Shown: positions 26,554 through 34,845 of the stretch, in pieces | Layout: the number at the start of each line of letters is the position of its first letter | Position numbering within the stretch: position 1 is the first letter of the stretch | NCBI GenBank assembly: GCA_963719415.1 | Contig: OY970383.1 | Span: 1,240,001-1,304,000 of the forward strand | DNA: 64,000 nucleotides | DNA from: JAPLIS01 sp963719415 | GTDB lineage: Bacteria > Babelota > Babeliae > Babelales > Vermiphilaceae | Direction of reading: 5' to 3' | Notes under the pieces: model-generated | Databases searched by the model: none | Seen by the model: the letters and a program-made list of their open reading frames with translations, nothing else | Told to the model about the DNA's origin: nothing | Translations under genes and position numbers: made by a program

Positions 26554-27762
26554 GTGGTAAAAAATATGGTAGTAAAGATGCTAGTAGCGAAAATAAGGTC
26601 TATTTTTTTATATGCACTTTTTTTAGTTAATTTCTTAGCTTTTAGTGGATTTCCCGCAGGCACTCTTATTCAAAGTAGCGATATGCATATTCCTATGTAT
26701 ATTCCCCTAGAAGAATTGCATGTTGGTGATTTGGTTACCTGTTATGATTTTAAGACTGGTTGTTATACTGAAAAGCCGATTACAGCTATCAAAATGTATA
26801 TGGCCAATGAGATTTTGTGTTTAGTCGTTAATAATGGAGAGATTGAAAGTAGAAGTAATGAGATAGAAATTTTTACGGCCAAAGAACAAAGATTTTATCT
26901 GCCAGATCAAAAAATATGGAAAAGGGCGATTGATTTACGTGTTGGAGATTGTCTTTTTGGTAAGCAGGCGGAGAAAGAATCGTTGATCATTCAACAGATT
27001 AAGCAATTTGAAAATGACGGTATCTTGTACGATATATCAGTGAAAAATTGCCATAATTTTTTGATTCAGAAAGAGGGGATTCTAGTACATAATTTTGCAT
27101 TTGCTGGTGGGCTGGTGTTTGCTGCTTATGATAGCCTGGCTTGTTTGGCAGCAAGTTGTGGATTGTCGAAAGCAATTTTAGCGGCTGGTGCTGGAGCTAT
27201 AGGTTTTGTTGGGAACTATTTGCTGAGTAATAGTGATAGTGGCCATGAAGAGTTAAATAGCGGGCAGCCAGATAATCATATTGATAAAAATATTAATAAA
27301 GATGGTAATAAGCAAGAGTCGTCTGATTTGGGGCCATCTGATTCTGGGTCATCTGATAGTGACAAAAAGAATAGTAATAATAATGGTAATAATAATGGTA
27401 ATAATAACTCAAAGTCAACGTTGTTAGACCTAGCTGAAGCTGCGGTTGGCGCTGCAGGCGTCACCGCTATTGGCAAAGAGATAAAAAAATTGATTAAGGC
27501 GTACCGAAAATCATCTAAATCGCCTAAATTGTCAAAGTCAGGGGTAAAAAAAGAAGCAAAGTCAGAAATAAAGACAGAAGTCGAAGTTGAGTCAGCAGAG
27601 TCGTCACCATCTATACCATCTAAACTATCAAGCGTATCAGAATCGTCTAAATGCAATAATCAATCAGTTAGTAGGCCTATTGCTAGCAGGCCAGGCCCTT
27701 TGTTTTTACGTGTTTTTATTATGCCAATGGTAGCTTGCCAGGCTCATAAAGAGAAGATCTAA
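26554..27762 (+). CDS. Secreted orphan HINT (intein-like) domain protein
   Basis: After a signal sequence (possible starts GTG 26554, ATG 26566 or ATG 26578) the 402-residue protein has a HINT domain. It begins FPAGTLIQ, continues with LEELHVGDLVTCYD and RVGDCLFGK, and ends with YDISVKNCHNFLI and GILVHNF. The terminal His-Asn is kept, but the residue before FPAGT, normally the Cys or Ser nucleophile, is Gly, so self-cleavage should be impaired. A Gly/Ala-rich hydrophobic segment follows, then Ser/Asp/Asn-rich low complexity and a Lys/Ser-rich tail. HINT domains usually release C-terminal toxins; no toxin domain is recognisable here. It lies just downstream of the toxin remnant, suggesting a decayed polymorphic toxin locus. 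Confidence 0.75.
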   Translation: MVKNMVVKMLVAKIRSIFLYALFLVNFLAFSGFPAGTLIQSSDMHIPMYIPLEELHVGDLVTCYDFKTGCYTEKPITAIKMYMANEILCLVVNNGEIESRSNEIEIFTAKEQRFYLPDQKIWKRAIDLRVGDCLFGKQAEKESLIIQQIKQFENDGILYDISVKNCHNFLIQKEGILVHNFAFAGGLVFAAYDSLACLAASCGLSKAILAAGAGAIGFVGNYLLSNSDSGHEELNSGQPDNHIDKNINKDGNKQESSDLGPSDSGSSDSDKKNSNNNGNNNGNNNSKSTLLDLAEAAVGAAGVTAIGKEIKKLIKAYRKSSKSPKLSKSGVKKEAKSEIKTEVEVESAESSPSIPSKLSSVSESSKCNNQSVSRPIASRPGPLFLRVFIMPMVACQAHKEKI

Positions 27763-27797
27763 TCGGTGGTTGTTTTTTGGTTTTTTTTTAGCTTAGG

Positions 27798-27826
27798 TTG
27801 CAATTTTTTCGAACTTGCCTTATATT
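27798..27826 (+). promoter_or_regulatory. Promoter of NTT gene 1
   Basis: TTGCAA (27798-27803) and TATATT (27821-27826) are separated by 17 bases. The same layout, with similar flanks, is repeated upstream of the second NTT gene at 29414-29442, so the element was copied with the gene. Confidence 0.6.
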
Positions 27827-27881
27827 TAAGGTATAAAAAAATACAAAAAGTTTCAGGCAAGGTGCCTGATGAAAGGATTTT

Positions 27882-29309
27882 ATGATTGTTTCTGCTATTC
27901 AGTTTATTTTACAACCCATATTTGGAAAATTTGAGCGTGAGGAATTTAAAAAATTCCTACGAATGGGTCTCACGTTTACCTTTATTTTGGGAGCTTATTG
28001 GACAATTCGCACACTAAAAGCTACCGTATTTATCACGCTCGTGGGTGCCGACTATCAGCCTATTGCAAAGACATTTTCTATTCTTCTTCTTGTGCCTCTC
28101 GTAATGCTTTATACTAAGATTCTTGATTATTATTCTCGTGAAAAAACATTCTACGGCCTTTCTCTCTTTTATGGCATTGCTACGCTTTTATTTGCCGTTT
28201 TTCTTAATACAAAAAGTTTTGGTATGGCTGAAAGCTCTGTGATTGCAGCTCGTACTGGTATGGAATTCTGGGGGACTCAGATTTTGGGCTATCTATGGTA
28301 TGTGTTTGTAGAAAGCTATGGTTCATTAGTAGTTGCTCTTTTTTGGGCAATTGCTTCTGATACTACTATGCCAGATTCAGCAAAAAAAGGGTTTTCTCTT
28401 GTTGTTGCTTTAGGGCAAGTAGGTGCTATTATTGGACCTAAATACATTAACAAGTTGCCTGACTTTTTCATACACAAGCTACCACACATGCCTTTGTTGC
28501 ACAACCCTTCGGTTGCTGTAGCAGTTGCATCACTTATGATATTTCTTTCTATTCTCTTTTTAAATTATTTTTTAAAAGCGACACCAAAAAGTTTATTAGT
28601 ATCTTTTAAAGGTAAAAATGAAGCGACTGTTGAAAAAGAACAAGAGCCGGGTCTTTTAGAGGGTTTCTGGTTGTTGTTAGAGCATAAATATCTATTGGGT
28701 ATTTTTGCGGTGAACTTCTTTTTTGAATTTATTGTTACGATATTTGATTTCCATTTCCAGAAATTAGCTGCTTTAACCTACACAAACCAGAATACACTAG
28801 CTGTTTTCATGGGTGATTATGGCGCACTTGTAAATGCAGTAACTCTTATCTGTCTTTTGTGTGGGGTGAGCAATATTACTCGTTATTTAGGAGTTACGGT
28901 ATCTCTCTGTTTAATGCCGATTATTATCGGCGCGGCTATTTTTGGATTTACCAGCTTCGATAGTATAACTTTCCTATTGTATTTGATGGTGGGATCAAAA
29001 GCGATTAACTACGCCTTAAATGGCCCAGCATTAAAACAGCTTTATATTCCAACAAGTCATGATACACGCTTTAAAGCACAAGCATGGATTGAAACATTTG
29101 GATCGCGTGCCTCTAAAGAGGGTGGTGCAATTTTCAGCATCCTACTTAAACCGCTACAAAATAGATTTGGAGCAATGGCTGGTAGGGCATATCATGTTTT
29201 CTTGTGTTCACGTGTTGGGTATGTTTTTGTTATTGTATGGTTTGTTGTAGCTCTTTTCTTGGGTAGAACGTTCAAGAAAGCGGTGGATGAAAAACGTGTT
29301 GTTTGTTAA
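27882..29309 (+). CDS. ATP/ADP-type nucleotide transporter (NTT), copy 1
   Basis: The 475-residue protein has about 12 membrane helices and the NTT/Tlc family pattern, with WTIRTLKATVFITLVGAD early, EFWGTQILGYLWYVFVESYG and SDTTMPDSAKKGFSL in the middle, and KQLYIPTSHDTRFKAQAWIE late. Members in Chlamydia and Rickettsia exchange host ATP for ADP or import other nucleotides across the inner membrane; the substrate of this copy cannot be read from sequence. The ATG follows GATGAAAGGATTTT, kept in copies 2 and 3. A terminator follows the stop. It is the first of three NTT copies in this locus and is more diverged than copies 2 and 3 are from each other. Confidence 0.93.
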   Translation: MIVSAIQFILQPIFGKFEREEFKKFLRMGLTFTFILGAYWTIRTLKATVFITLVGADYQPIAKTFSILLLVPLVMLYTKILDYYSREKTFYGLSLFYGIATLLFAVFLNTKSFGMAESSVIAARTGMEFWGTQILGYLWYVFVESYGSLVVALFWAIASDTTMPDSAKKGFSLVVALGQVGAIIGPKYINKLPDFFIHKLPHMPLLHNPSVAVAVASLMIFLSILFLNYFLKATPKSLLVSFKGKNEATVEKEQEPGLLEGFWLLLEHKYLLGIFAVNFFFEFIVTIFDFHFQKLAALTYTNQNTLAVFMGDYGALVNAVTLICLLCGVSNITRYLGVTVSLCLMPIIIGAAIFGFTSFDSITFLLYLMVGSKAINYALNGPALKQLYIPTSHDTRFKAQAWIETFGSRASKEGGAIFSILLKPLQNRFGAMAGRAYHVFLCSRVGYVFVIVWFVVALFLGRTFKKAVDEKRVVC

Positions 29310-29334
29310 TAAAGTTATTGGTTAATAGACTTAC

Positions 29335-29369
29335 TAAAAAAGCAGTTGTTTTTTCGCAACTGCCTTTTT
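29335..29369 (+). terminator. Rho-independent terminator after NTT copy 1
   Basis: GCAGTTG (29342-29348) and CAACTGC (29357-29363) form a stem extended by A and T runs on the two sides, followed by CTTTTTA. It lies about 25 bases after the stop codon. Confidence 0.85.
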
Positions 29370-29413
29370 ATTGTGCTCATTTTATTTTTTGGGTACATGC
29401 ATTTTTAGCTCAG

Positions 29414-29442
29414 TTGCAATTTCTTTGAATTTGCCTTATGTT
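29414..29442 (+). promoter_or_regulatory. Promoter of NTT gene 2
   Basis: TTGCAA (29414-29419), 17 bases, then TATGTT (29437-29442). Its flanks match the promoter of copy 1 (TTTGAATTTGCCTTAT here, TTCGAACTTGCCTTAT there), so the copies share regulation. Confidence 0.55.
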
Positions 29443-29496
29443 TAGTAGGTAAAAATACAAAATGTTCTAATTTTTCATGTTTCATGAAAGGATTTT

Positions 29497-30921
29497 ATGA
29501 TTGTTTCGGCTATTCAGTTTATTCTACAACCCATATTTGGGAAGTTTGAGCGTGAGGAATTTAAAAAATTCCTACGAATGGGTCTTACGTTTACTTTTAT
29601 TTTAGGTGCTTATTGGACAATTCGTACGCTAAAAGCTACCGTATTTATCACTCTTGTTGGAGCCGACTATCAGCCTATTGCAAAGACATTTTCTATTATT
29701 CTTCTTGTGCCTCTTGTAATGCTTTATACTAAGATTCTTGATTATTATTCTCGTGAAAAAACATTCTATGGCCTTTCTCTTTTTTATGGCATTTTCACGT
29801 TATTATTTGCGATTCTTTTAAATACAAAAAGTATCGGTATGGCTGAAAGCTCTGTGATTGCAGCTCGTACTGGTATGGAATTCTGGGGAACTTGGATTTT
29901 GGGTTACCTTTGGTATGTGTTTGTAGAAAGTTATGGCTCATTGGCTATTGCTCTGTTTTGGGCAATTGCTTCTGATACTACTATGCCAGATTCAGCAAAA
30001 AGAGGTTTTTCTCTCGTTGTTGCTCTAGGACAAGTAGGTGCTATTATTGGACCTAAATATATCAATAAACTTCCTGATTTTTTTATACATCACTTGCCTC
30101 ATGTGCCATTTTTACACAACCCTTCGGTTGCTGTAGCAGTTGCATCGCTTATGATATTTTTTTCTATTCTTTTTTTAAATTATTTTTTAACAGCGACACC
30201 CAAAAATTTATTGGTATCTTTTAAAGGTAAAAATGAAGCGACTGTTGAAAAAGAACAAGAGCCGGGTCTTTTAGAAGGTCTATGGTTGTTGCTAGAGCAC
30301 AAATATTTATTGGGTATTTTTGCGGTTAACTTTTTCTTTGAATTTATTGTTACGGTGTTTGATTTTCACTTTCAAAAATTAGCTGCTTTAACTTATTCAG
30401 GAAATGCACTTGGTGTTTTCATGGGTGAGTATGGCGGTGCGGTAAATATGGTAGCTCTTGTTTGCTTGTTATGTGGTGTAAGTAATATTACTCGTTATTT
30501 GGGCATTACGGTATCTCTCTGCTTAGTTCCTCTTGTTATTGGTGGAGCTATTGTTGGGTTTATCAGTTATGATAGCATAACGTTCTTATTCTGGTTGATG
30601 GCGGGATCAAAAGCGATTAACTACGCTTTAAATGGTCCAGCATTAAAACAACTCTATATTCCAACAAGTCACGATACGCGCTTTAAAGCACAAGCTTGGA
30701 TTGAAACATTCGGGTCACGTGCATCTAAAGAGGGTGGTTCAATTTTTAATATGTTGCTTAAGCCATTGCAAACTAAGTTTGGTGCAATAGCTGGTAGATT
30801 ATACCATGTTAATTTGAGTGCTTGTGTTGGTGGTAGTTTTGTAATAATATGGTTTGTTGTAGCTCTTTTCTTGGGTAGAACGTTCAAGAAAGCAGTTGAT
30901 GAGAAACGTGTTGTTTGCTAA
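29497..30921 (+). CDS. ATP/ADP-type nucleotide transporter (NTT), copy 2
   Basis: The 474-residue, 12-helix NTT protein is close to copy 1 throughout. From about codon 50 to its stop the DNA is almost identical to copy 3 (32972-34396); only one difference was seen within the coding part (Leu against Phe in FSIILLVPL/FSIIFLVPL). The first 50 codons of copies 2 and 3 are clearly diverged. The family role is nucleotide exchange with the host. A strong GC hairpin and a bidirectional terminator separate it from the convergent AAA-ATPase gene. Confidence 0.93.
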   Translation: MIVSAIQFILQPIFGKFEREEFKKFLRMGLTFTFILGAYWTIRTLKATVFITLVGADYQPIAKTFSIILLVPLVMLYTKILDYYSREKTFYGLSLFYGIFTLLFAILLNTKSIGMAESSVIAARTGMEFWGTWILGYLWYVFVESYGSLAIALFWAIASDTTMPDSAKRGFSLVVALGQVGAIIGPKYINKLPDFFIHHLPHVPFLHNPSVAVAVASLMIFFSILFLNYFLTATPKNLLVSFKGKNEATVEKEQEPGLLEGLWLLLEHKYLLGIFAVNFFFEFIVTVFDFHFQKLAALTYSGNALGVFMGEYGGAVNMVALVCLLCGVSNITRYLGITVSLCLVPLVIGGAIVGFISYDSITFLFWLMAGSKAINYALNGPALKQLYIPTSHDTRFKAQAWIETFGSRASKEGGSIFNMLLKPLQTKFGAIAGRLYHVNLSACVGGSFVIIWFVVALFLGRTFKKAVDEKRVVC

Positions 30922-31370
30922 TTAGTTTGTAAAAGATTAAAAAGCTAGAATCGAGGGCCCTTCAGGGGCCCTCGCAACAAATAAACTACCGGTACAAATT
31001 GGTGTGTATTTGTATAAATCAGTTTATAAAAAAGCACTTGTGTTTTACGCAGGTGCTTTTTTATAAACTAATTTTTTTAATTTTTAGAGTAAGAAAAACT
31101 TAAAATTTAGTTTTTATTGTATAGTTTCCATATTCACGACAAGATGCTTGCCGTGAGCAGCAATACCATAACAAATAATGGGCCCATGATATTCAAAAGT
31201 TCTTAGTTGTGTTCCATAATCGAGGGCTTTTATCTGTTCTAGCGCTTCTTGAGCTGCAGCTGCAAGTGTTGCTTGTTCGCTGTCTTTTGCTTTTTTAAAT
31301 TCTATTAAAATTCCAGGATCTTTGGAGTCTCGTGGCATGAGCATAATGTCATAGCGGCCATCGCCTGATT
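29645..31370 (+). repeat. 1.7-kb near-identical duplicated block, left copy
   Basis: From about codon 50 of NTT copy 2, through the terminators, to about 260 bases into the 3' end of the minus-strand AAA/PD-(D/E)XK gene, the sequence matches 33120-34845 at a constant offset of 3475 bases. I found only about three mismatches. Both flanks diverge abruptly, as expected for recent gene conversion within an older tandem duplication. Confidence 0.85.
30952..31069. terminator. GC hairpin plus bidirectional terminator between convergent genes
   Basis: CGAGGGCCC (30952-30960) pairs with GGGCCCTCG (30966-30974) around TTCAG. Further on, AGTTTATAAAAAAGCAC (31021-31037) pairs with GTGCTTTTTTATAAACT (31053-31069). 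The A-run and T-run on the two arms let the second hairpin stop transcription from both NTT copy 2 and the convergent AAA gene. Confidence 0.85.
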
Positions 31371-32832
31371 CACGGTTTGATTGAATAATATAGCGATCAG
31401 CAAGCCCTGCAAGCAATCCTAACACAAACATATGAATCCTCCATTCAAAATCGTCTTTACGTACATCATGAGAAGAACAACTGTTTTCAACAAATTCTTG
31501 TAAATATAGTTCAACTGTTTTTTTATCACCGGCAATAAAAGCTTCGAAAAGCTTTTTAAGTTTGGCAAAGGTGATAGTTGTGCTTAATGCTATTAGAATA
31601 AGCTCTTTATAAAGTTCCGCTATCTCTAAATTGGGAAGTGTAAGTGTATAATAAAATTTATTATTTTTAAATATATTCGAAATTGCGGTCACATAGCCCG
31701 TAAATAAAAGAAAACTCCATGGTTCTTGATGTTTTTTATCAATATCCGCGAACGTAACTCCTTCATCTATTATTTTATCAGCAAGCTTATTTCCTTGTAG
31801 TAATAGCTCTATCTCATCTTTGACTTCCTGATTAGCATTGGCAATAATATTTGTAACCAGCTTGTTATTACTGGTATTAACCCAATATGGTTTTAGACTT
31901 CCTTTTTCTTCGATACAGCTCAAAAGTGACCAGGGATTATACATATTTGTTCTGCCAAATACATACCCATCATACCAACGCTTAATGTCATCTTTTTTAT
32001 CGTAAAGATTATATTGAGTTAATAATTCATCTACTTCTTCTTGAGTAAAACCAAATTTATCAGAGTATTTATTATTGAGTACGGTGCATACAGAAATATG
32101 GTTGAGGCCTGAAAATATTCCTGCTTTTGCTATACGGGTAATGCCAGTTAATAGTCCCTTTTTAAGTGCAGTATTAGATTTTAATGCTGCTGAAAGTAAG
32201 TTGCTCATGAACTCTATCATTTTTTCATAATAGCCGTTAAGGTAGGCGTACGTTATGGGAGCATCGTATTCATCAATTAAAATGACAACTTTTTTTTTTG
32301 TTTGTTCAAATAATATACGAGATAGAAATTGTATGCTATCCATCAATTCTTGTTCAGGGGCCTGTTTTGTTACAAGTCGATTAAAAATATCAATATCATC
32401 ATTTGCAATGCTAGTTTTGTCTATTGCCAGAGAACGTAAAAGTCGTTTGCATTCCTCGGCTATAATAGCTGCAAGTTTTGTATAGGCTAATTCCCAAGAA
32501 TCGAGTTTGACATCTTTAAATGTTAAAAAAATTACCGGAAATTGTCCTTGAAGAGCTCGATATTCAGGATAGTTCCATATATTAGTTTTTTCAAAAAGAT
32601 AAGCAGTATTTTGATCGGGTTTTTCAAAAAAATATCTGAGCATTGAAAGATTTAACGTTTTGCCAAATCTTCGAGGCCGAGGTGTTAAAATAACTTTAGC
32701 CCCATCTTCCCAAAATTCTTTAATGAGAAGGGTTTTATCAACATAAGCATTTTTATTATCGATAATTTCTTTATAGTCATCAACACCTATAGGAATCGAT
32801 GGATAAGTAGGATTAGAAGAATGATGGGACAT
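31114..32832 (-). CDS. AAA-ATPase-like/PD-(D/E)XK nuclease-like protein, copy A
   Basis: The 572-residue protein combines an N-terminal AAA-ATPase-like domain (PF09820 type: YPSIPIGVDDYKEII, P-loop-like PRRFGKT at 53-59, Walker B VVILIDEYDAP with Asp187 and Glu188) and a C-terminal PD-(D/E)XK nuclease-like domain (DUF1703 type: Asp495, then Glu511-Phe-Lys513 in GILIEFK). All core acidic and lysine residues are present. The family is often highly multiplied; biological roles are largely undefined. AGGAGA stands 6 bases before the ATG. It is convergent with NTT copy 2 and divergent from NTT copy 3. Its last 86 codons are essentially identical to those of copy B. Confidence 0.85.
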   Translation of the reverse strand: MSHHSSNPTYPSIPIGVDDYKEIIDNKNAYVDKTLLIKEFWEDGAKVILTPRPRRFGKTLNLSMLRYFFEKPDQNTAYLFEKTNIWNYPEYRALQGQFPVIFLTFKDVKLDSWELAYTKLAAIIAEECKRLLRSLAIDKTSIANDDIDIFNRLVTKQAPEQELMDSIQFLSRILFEQTKKKVVILIDEYDAPITYAYLNGYYEKMIEFMSNLLSAALKSNTALKKGLLTGITRIAKAGIFSGLNHISVCTVLNNKYSDKFGFTQEEVDELLTQYNLYDKKDDIKRWYDGYVFGRTNMYNPWSLLSCIEEKGSLKPYWVNTSNNKLVTNIIANANQEVKDEIELLLQGNKLADKIIDEGVTFADIDKKHQEPWSFLLFTGYVTAISNIFKNNKFYYTLTLPNLEIAELYKELILIALSTTITFAKLKKLFEAFIAGDKKTVELYLQEFVENSCSSHDVRKDDFEWRIHMFVLGLLAGLADRYIIQSNRESGDGRYDIMLMPRDSKDPGILIEFKKAKDSEQATLAAAAQEALEQIKALDYGTQLRTFEYHGPIICYGIAAHGKHLVVNMETIQ

Positions 32833-32971
32833 AGCGCTCTCCTGATATTAATTTTCAAAAACTATATGAGTTTACCAGATTGAAAAGAAACGGTATTATG
32901 TTTACAATAAAAGCTTAAGTGATTCTAAGGGGGAATGCAATATCATACAAAGTATTAGATGAAAGGATTTT

Positions 32972-34396
32972 ATGATTATTTTGGCTATTCAGTTTGTTCT
33001 ACAACCCATATTTGGGAAGTTTGAGCGTGAAGAGTTTAAAAAATTCCTAAGAATGGGGCTTTTGTTTGCTTTTATCCTGGGCGCTCTTTGGACAATTCAT
33101 ACATTAAAGTCAACGGTGTTTATCACTCTTGTTGGAGCCGACTATCAGCCTATTGCAAAGACATTTTCTATTATTTTTCTTGTGCCTCTTGTAATGCTTT
33201 ATACTAAGATTCTTGATTATTATTCTCGTGAAAAAACATTCTATGGCCTTTCTCTTTTTTATGGCATTTTCACGTTATTATTTGCGATTCTTTTAAATAC
33301 AAAAAGTATCGGTATGGCTGAAAGCTCTGTGATTGCAGCTCGTACTGGTATGGAATTCTGGGGAACTTGGATTTTGGGTTACCTTTGGTATGTGTTTGTA
33401 GAAAGTTATGGCTCATTGGCTATTGCTCTGTTTTGGGCAATTGCTTCTGATACTACTATGCCAGATTCAGCAAAAAGAGGTTTTTCTCTCGTTGTTGCTC
33501 TAGGACAAGTAGGTGCTATTATTGGACCTAAATATATCAATAAACTTCCTGATTTTTTTATACATCACTTGCCTCATGTGCCATTTTTACACAACCCTTC
33601 GGTTGCTGTAGCAGTTGCATCGCTTATGATATTTTTTTCTATTCTTTTTTTAAATTATTTTTTAACAGCGACACCCAAAAATTTATTGGTATCTTTTAAA
33701 GGTAAAAATGAAGCGACTGTTGAAAAAGAACAAGAGCCGGGTCTTTTAGAAGGTCTATGGTTGTTGCTAGAGCACAAATATTTATTGGGTATTTTTGCGG
33801 TTAACTTTTTCTTTGAATTTATTGTTACGGTGTTTGATTTTCACTTTCAAAAATTAGCTGCTTTAACTTATTCAGGAAATGCACTTGGTGTTTTCATGGG
33901 TGAGTATGGCGGTGCGGTAAATATGGTAGCTCTTGTTTGCTTGTTATGTGGTGTAAGTAATATTACTCGTTATTTGGGCATTACGGTATCTCTCTGCTTA
34001 GTTCCTCTTGTTATTGGTGGAGCTATTGTTGGGTTTATCAGTTATGATAGCATAACGTTCTTATTCTGGTTGATGGCGGGATCAAAAGCGATTAACTACG
34101 CTTTAAATGGTCCAGCATTAAAACAACTCTATATTCCAACAAGTCACGATACGCGCTTTAAAGCACAAGCTTGGATTGAAACATTCGGGTCACGTGCATC
34201 TAAAGAGGGTGGTTCAATTTTTAATATGTTGCTTAAGCCATTGCAAACTAAGTTTGGTGCAATAGCTGGTAGATTATACCATGTTAATTTGAGTGCTTGT
34301 GTTGGTGGTAGTTTTGTAATAATATGGTTTGTTGTAGCTCTTTTCTTGGGTAGAACGTTCAAGAAAGCAGTTGATGAGAAACGTGTTGTTTGCTAA
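32972..34396 (+). CDS. ATP/ADP-type nucleotide transporter (NTT), copy 3
   Basis: The 474-residue NTT protein is the same as copy 2 from about residue 50 onward apart from one residue. Its first 50 codons (MIILAIQFVLQPIFGKFERE, then LLFAFILGALWTIHTLKS) differ at many positions, including the early Arg/His in WTIRT/WTIHT. The 139-base region before it is shared with the divergent AAA gene and is not the TTGCAA promoter of copies 1 and 2, so expression may differ. The ribosome binding sequence GATGAAAGGATTTT is kept. Confidence 0.93.
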   Translation: MIILAIQFVLQPIFGKFEREEFKKFLRMGLLFAFILGALWTIHTLKSTVFITLVGADYQPIAKTFSIIFLVPLVMLYTKILDYYSREKTFYGLSLFYGIFTLLFAILLNTKSIGMAESSVIAARTGMEFWGTWILGYLWYVFVESYGSLAIALFWAIASDTTMPDSAKRGFSLVVALGQVGAIIGPKYINKLPDFFIHHLPHVPFLHNPSVAVAVASLMIFFSILFLNYFLTATPKNLLVSFKGKNEATVEKEQEPGLLEGLWLLLEHKYLLGIFAVNFFFEFIVTVFDFHFQKLAALTYSGNALGVFMGEYGGAVNMVALVCLLCGVSNITRYLGITVSLCLVPLVIGGAIVGFISYDSITFLFWLMAGSKAINYALNGPALKQLYIPTSHDTRFKAQAWIETFGSRASKEGGSIFNMLLKPLQTKFGAIAGRLYHVNLSACVGGSFVIIWFVVALFLGRTFKKAVDEKRVVC

Positions 34397-34845
34397 TTAG
34401 TTTGTAAAAGATTAAAAAGCTAGAATCGAGGGCCCTTCAGGGGCCCTCGCAACAAATAAACTACCGGTACAAATTGGTGTGTATTTGTATAAATCAGTTT
34501 ATAAAAAAGCACTTGTGTTTTACGCAGGTGCTTTTTTATAAACTGATTTTTTTAATTTTTAGAGTAAGAAAAACTTAAAATCTAGTTTTTATTGTATAGT
34601 TTCCATATTCACGACAAGATGCTTGCCGTGAGCAGCAATACCATAACAAATAATGGGCCCATGATATTCAAAAGTTCTTAGTTGTGTTCCATAATCGAGG
34701 GCTTTTATCTGTTCTAGCGCTTCTTGAGCTGCAGCTGCAAGTGTTGCTTGTTCGCTGTCTTTTGCTTTTTTAAATTCTATTAAAATTCCAGGATCTTTGG
34801 AGTCTCGTGGCATGAGCATAATGTCATAGCGGCCATCGCCTGATT
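33120..34845 (+). repeat. 1.7-kb near-identical duplicated block, right copy
   Basis: Partner of the block at 29645-31370, with constant offset 3475. It covers most of NTT copy 3, both hairpins (34427-34544) and the 3' end of AAA copy B. Confidence 0.85.
34427..34544. terminator. Duplicate GC hairpin plus bidirectional terminator
   Basis: Same sequence as the element at 30952-31069: a CGAGGGCCC/GGGCCCTCG hairpin, then a 17-bp A/T-rich stem containing GCAC/GTGC. It serves the convergent NTT copy 3 and AAA copy B. Confidence 0.85.
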
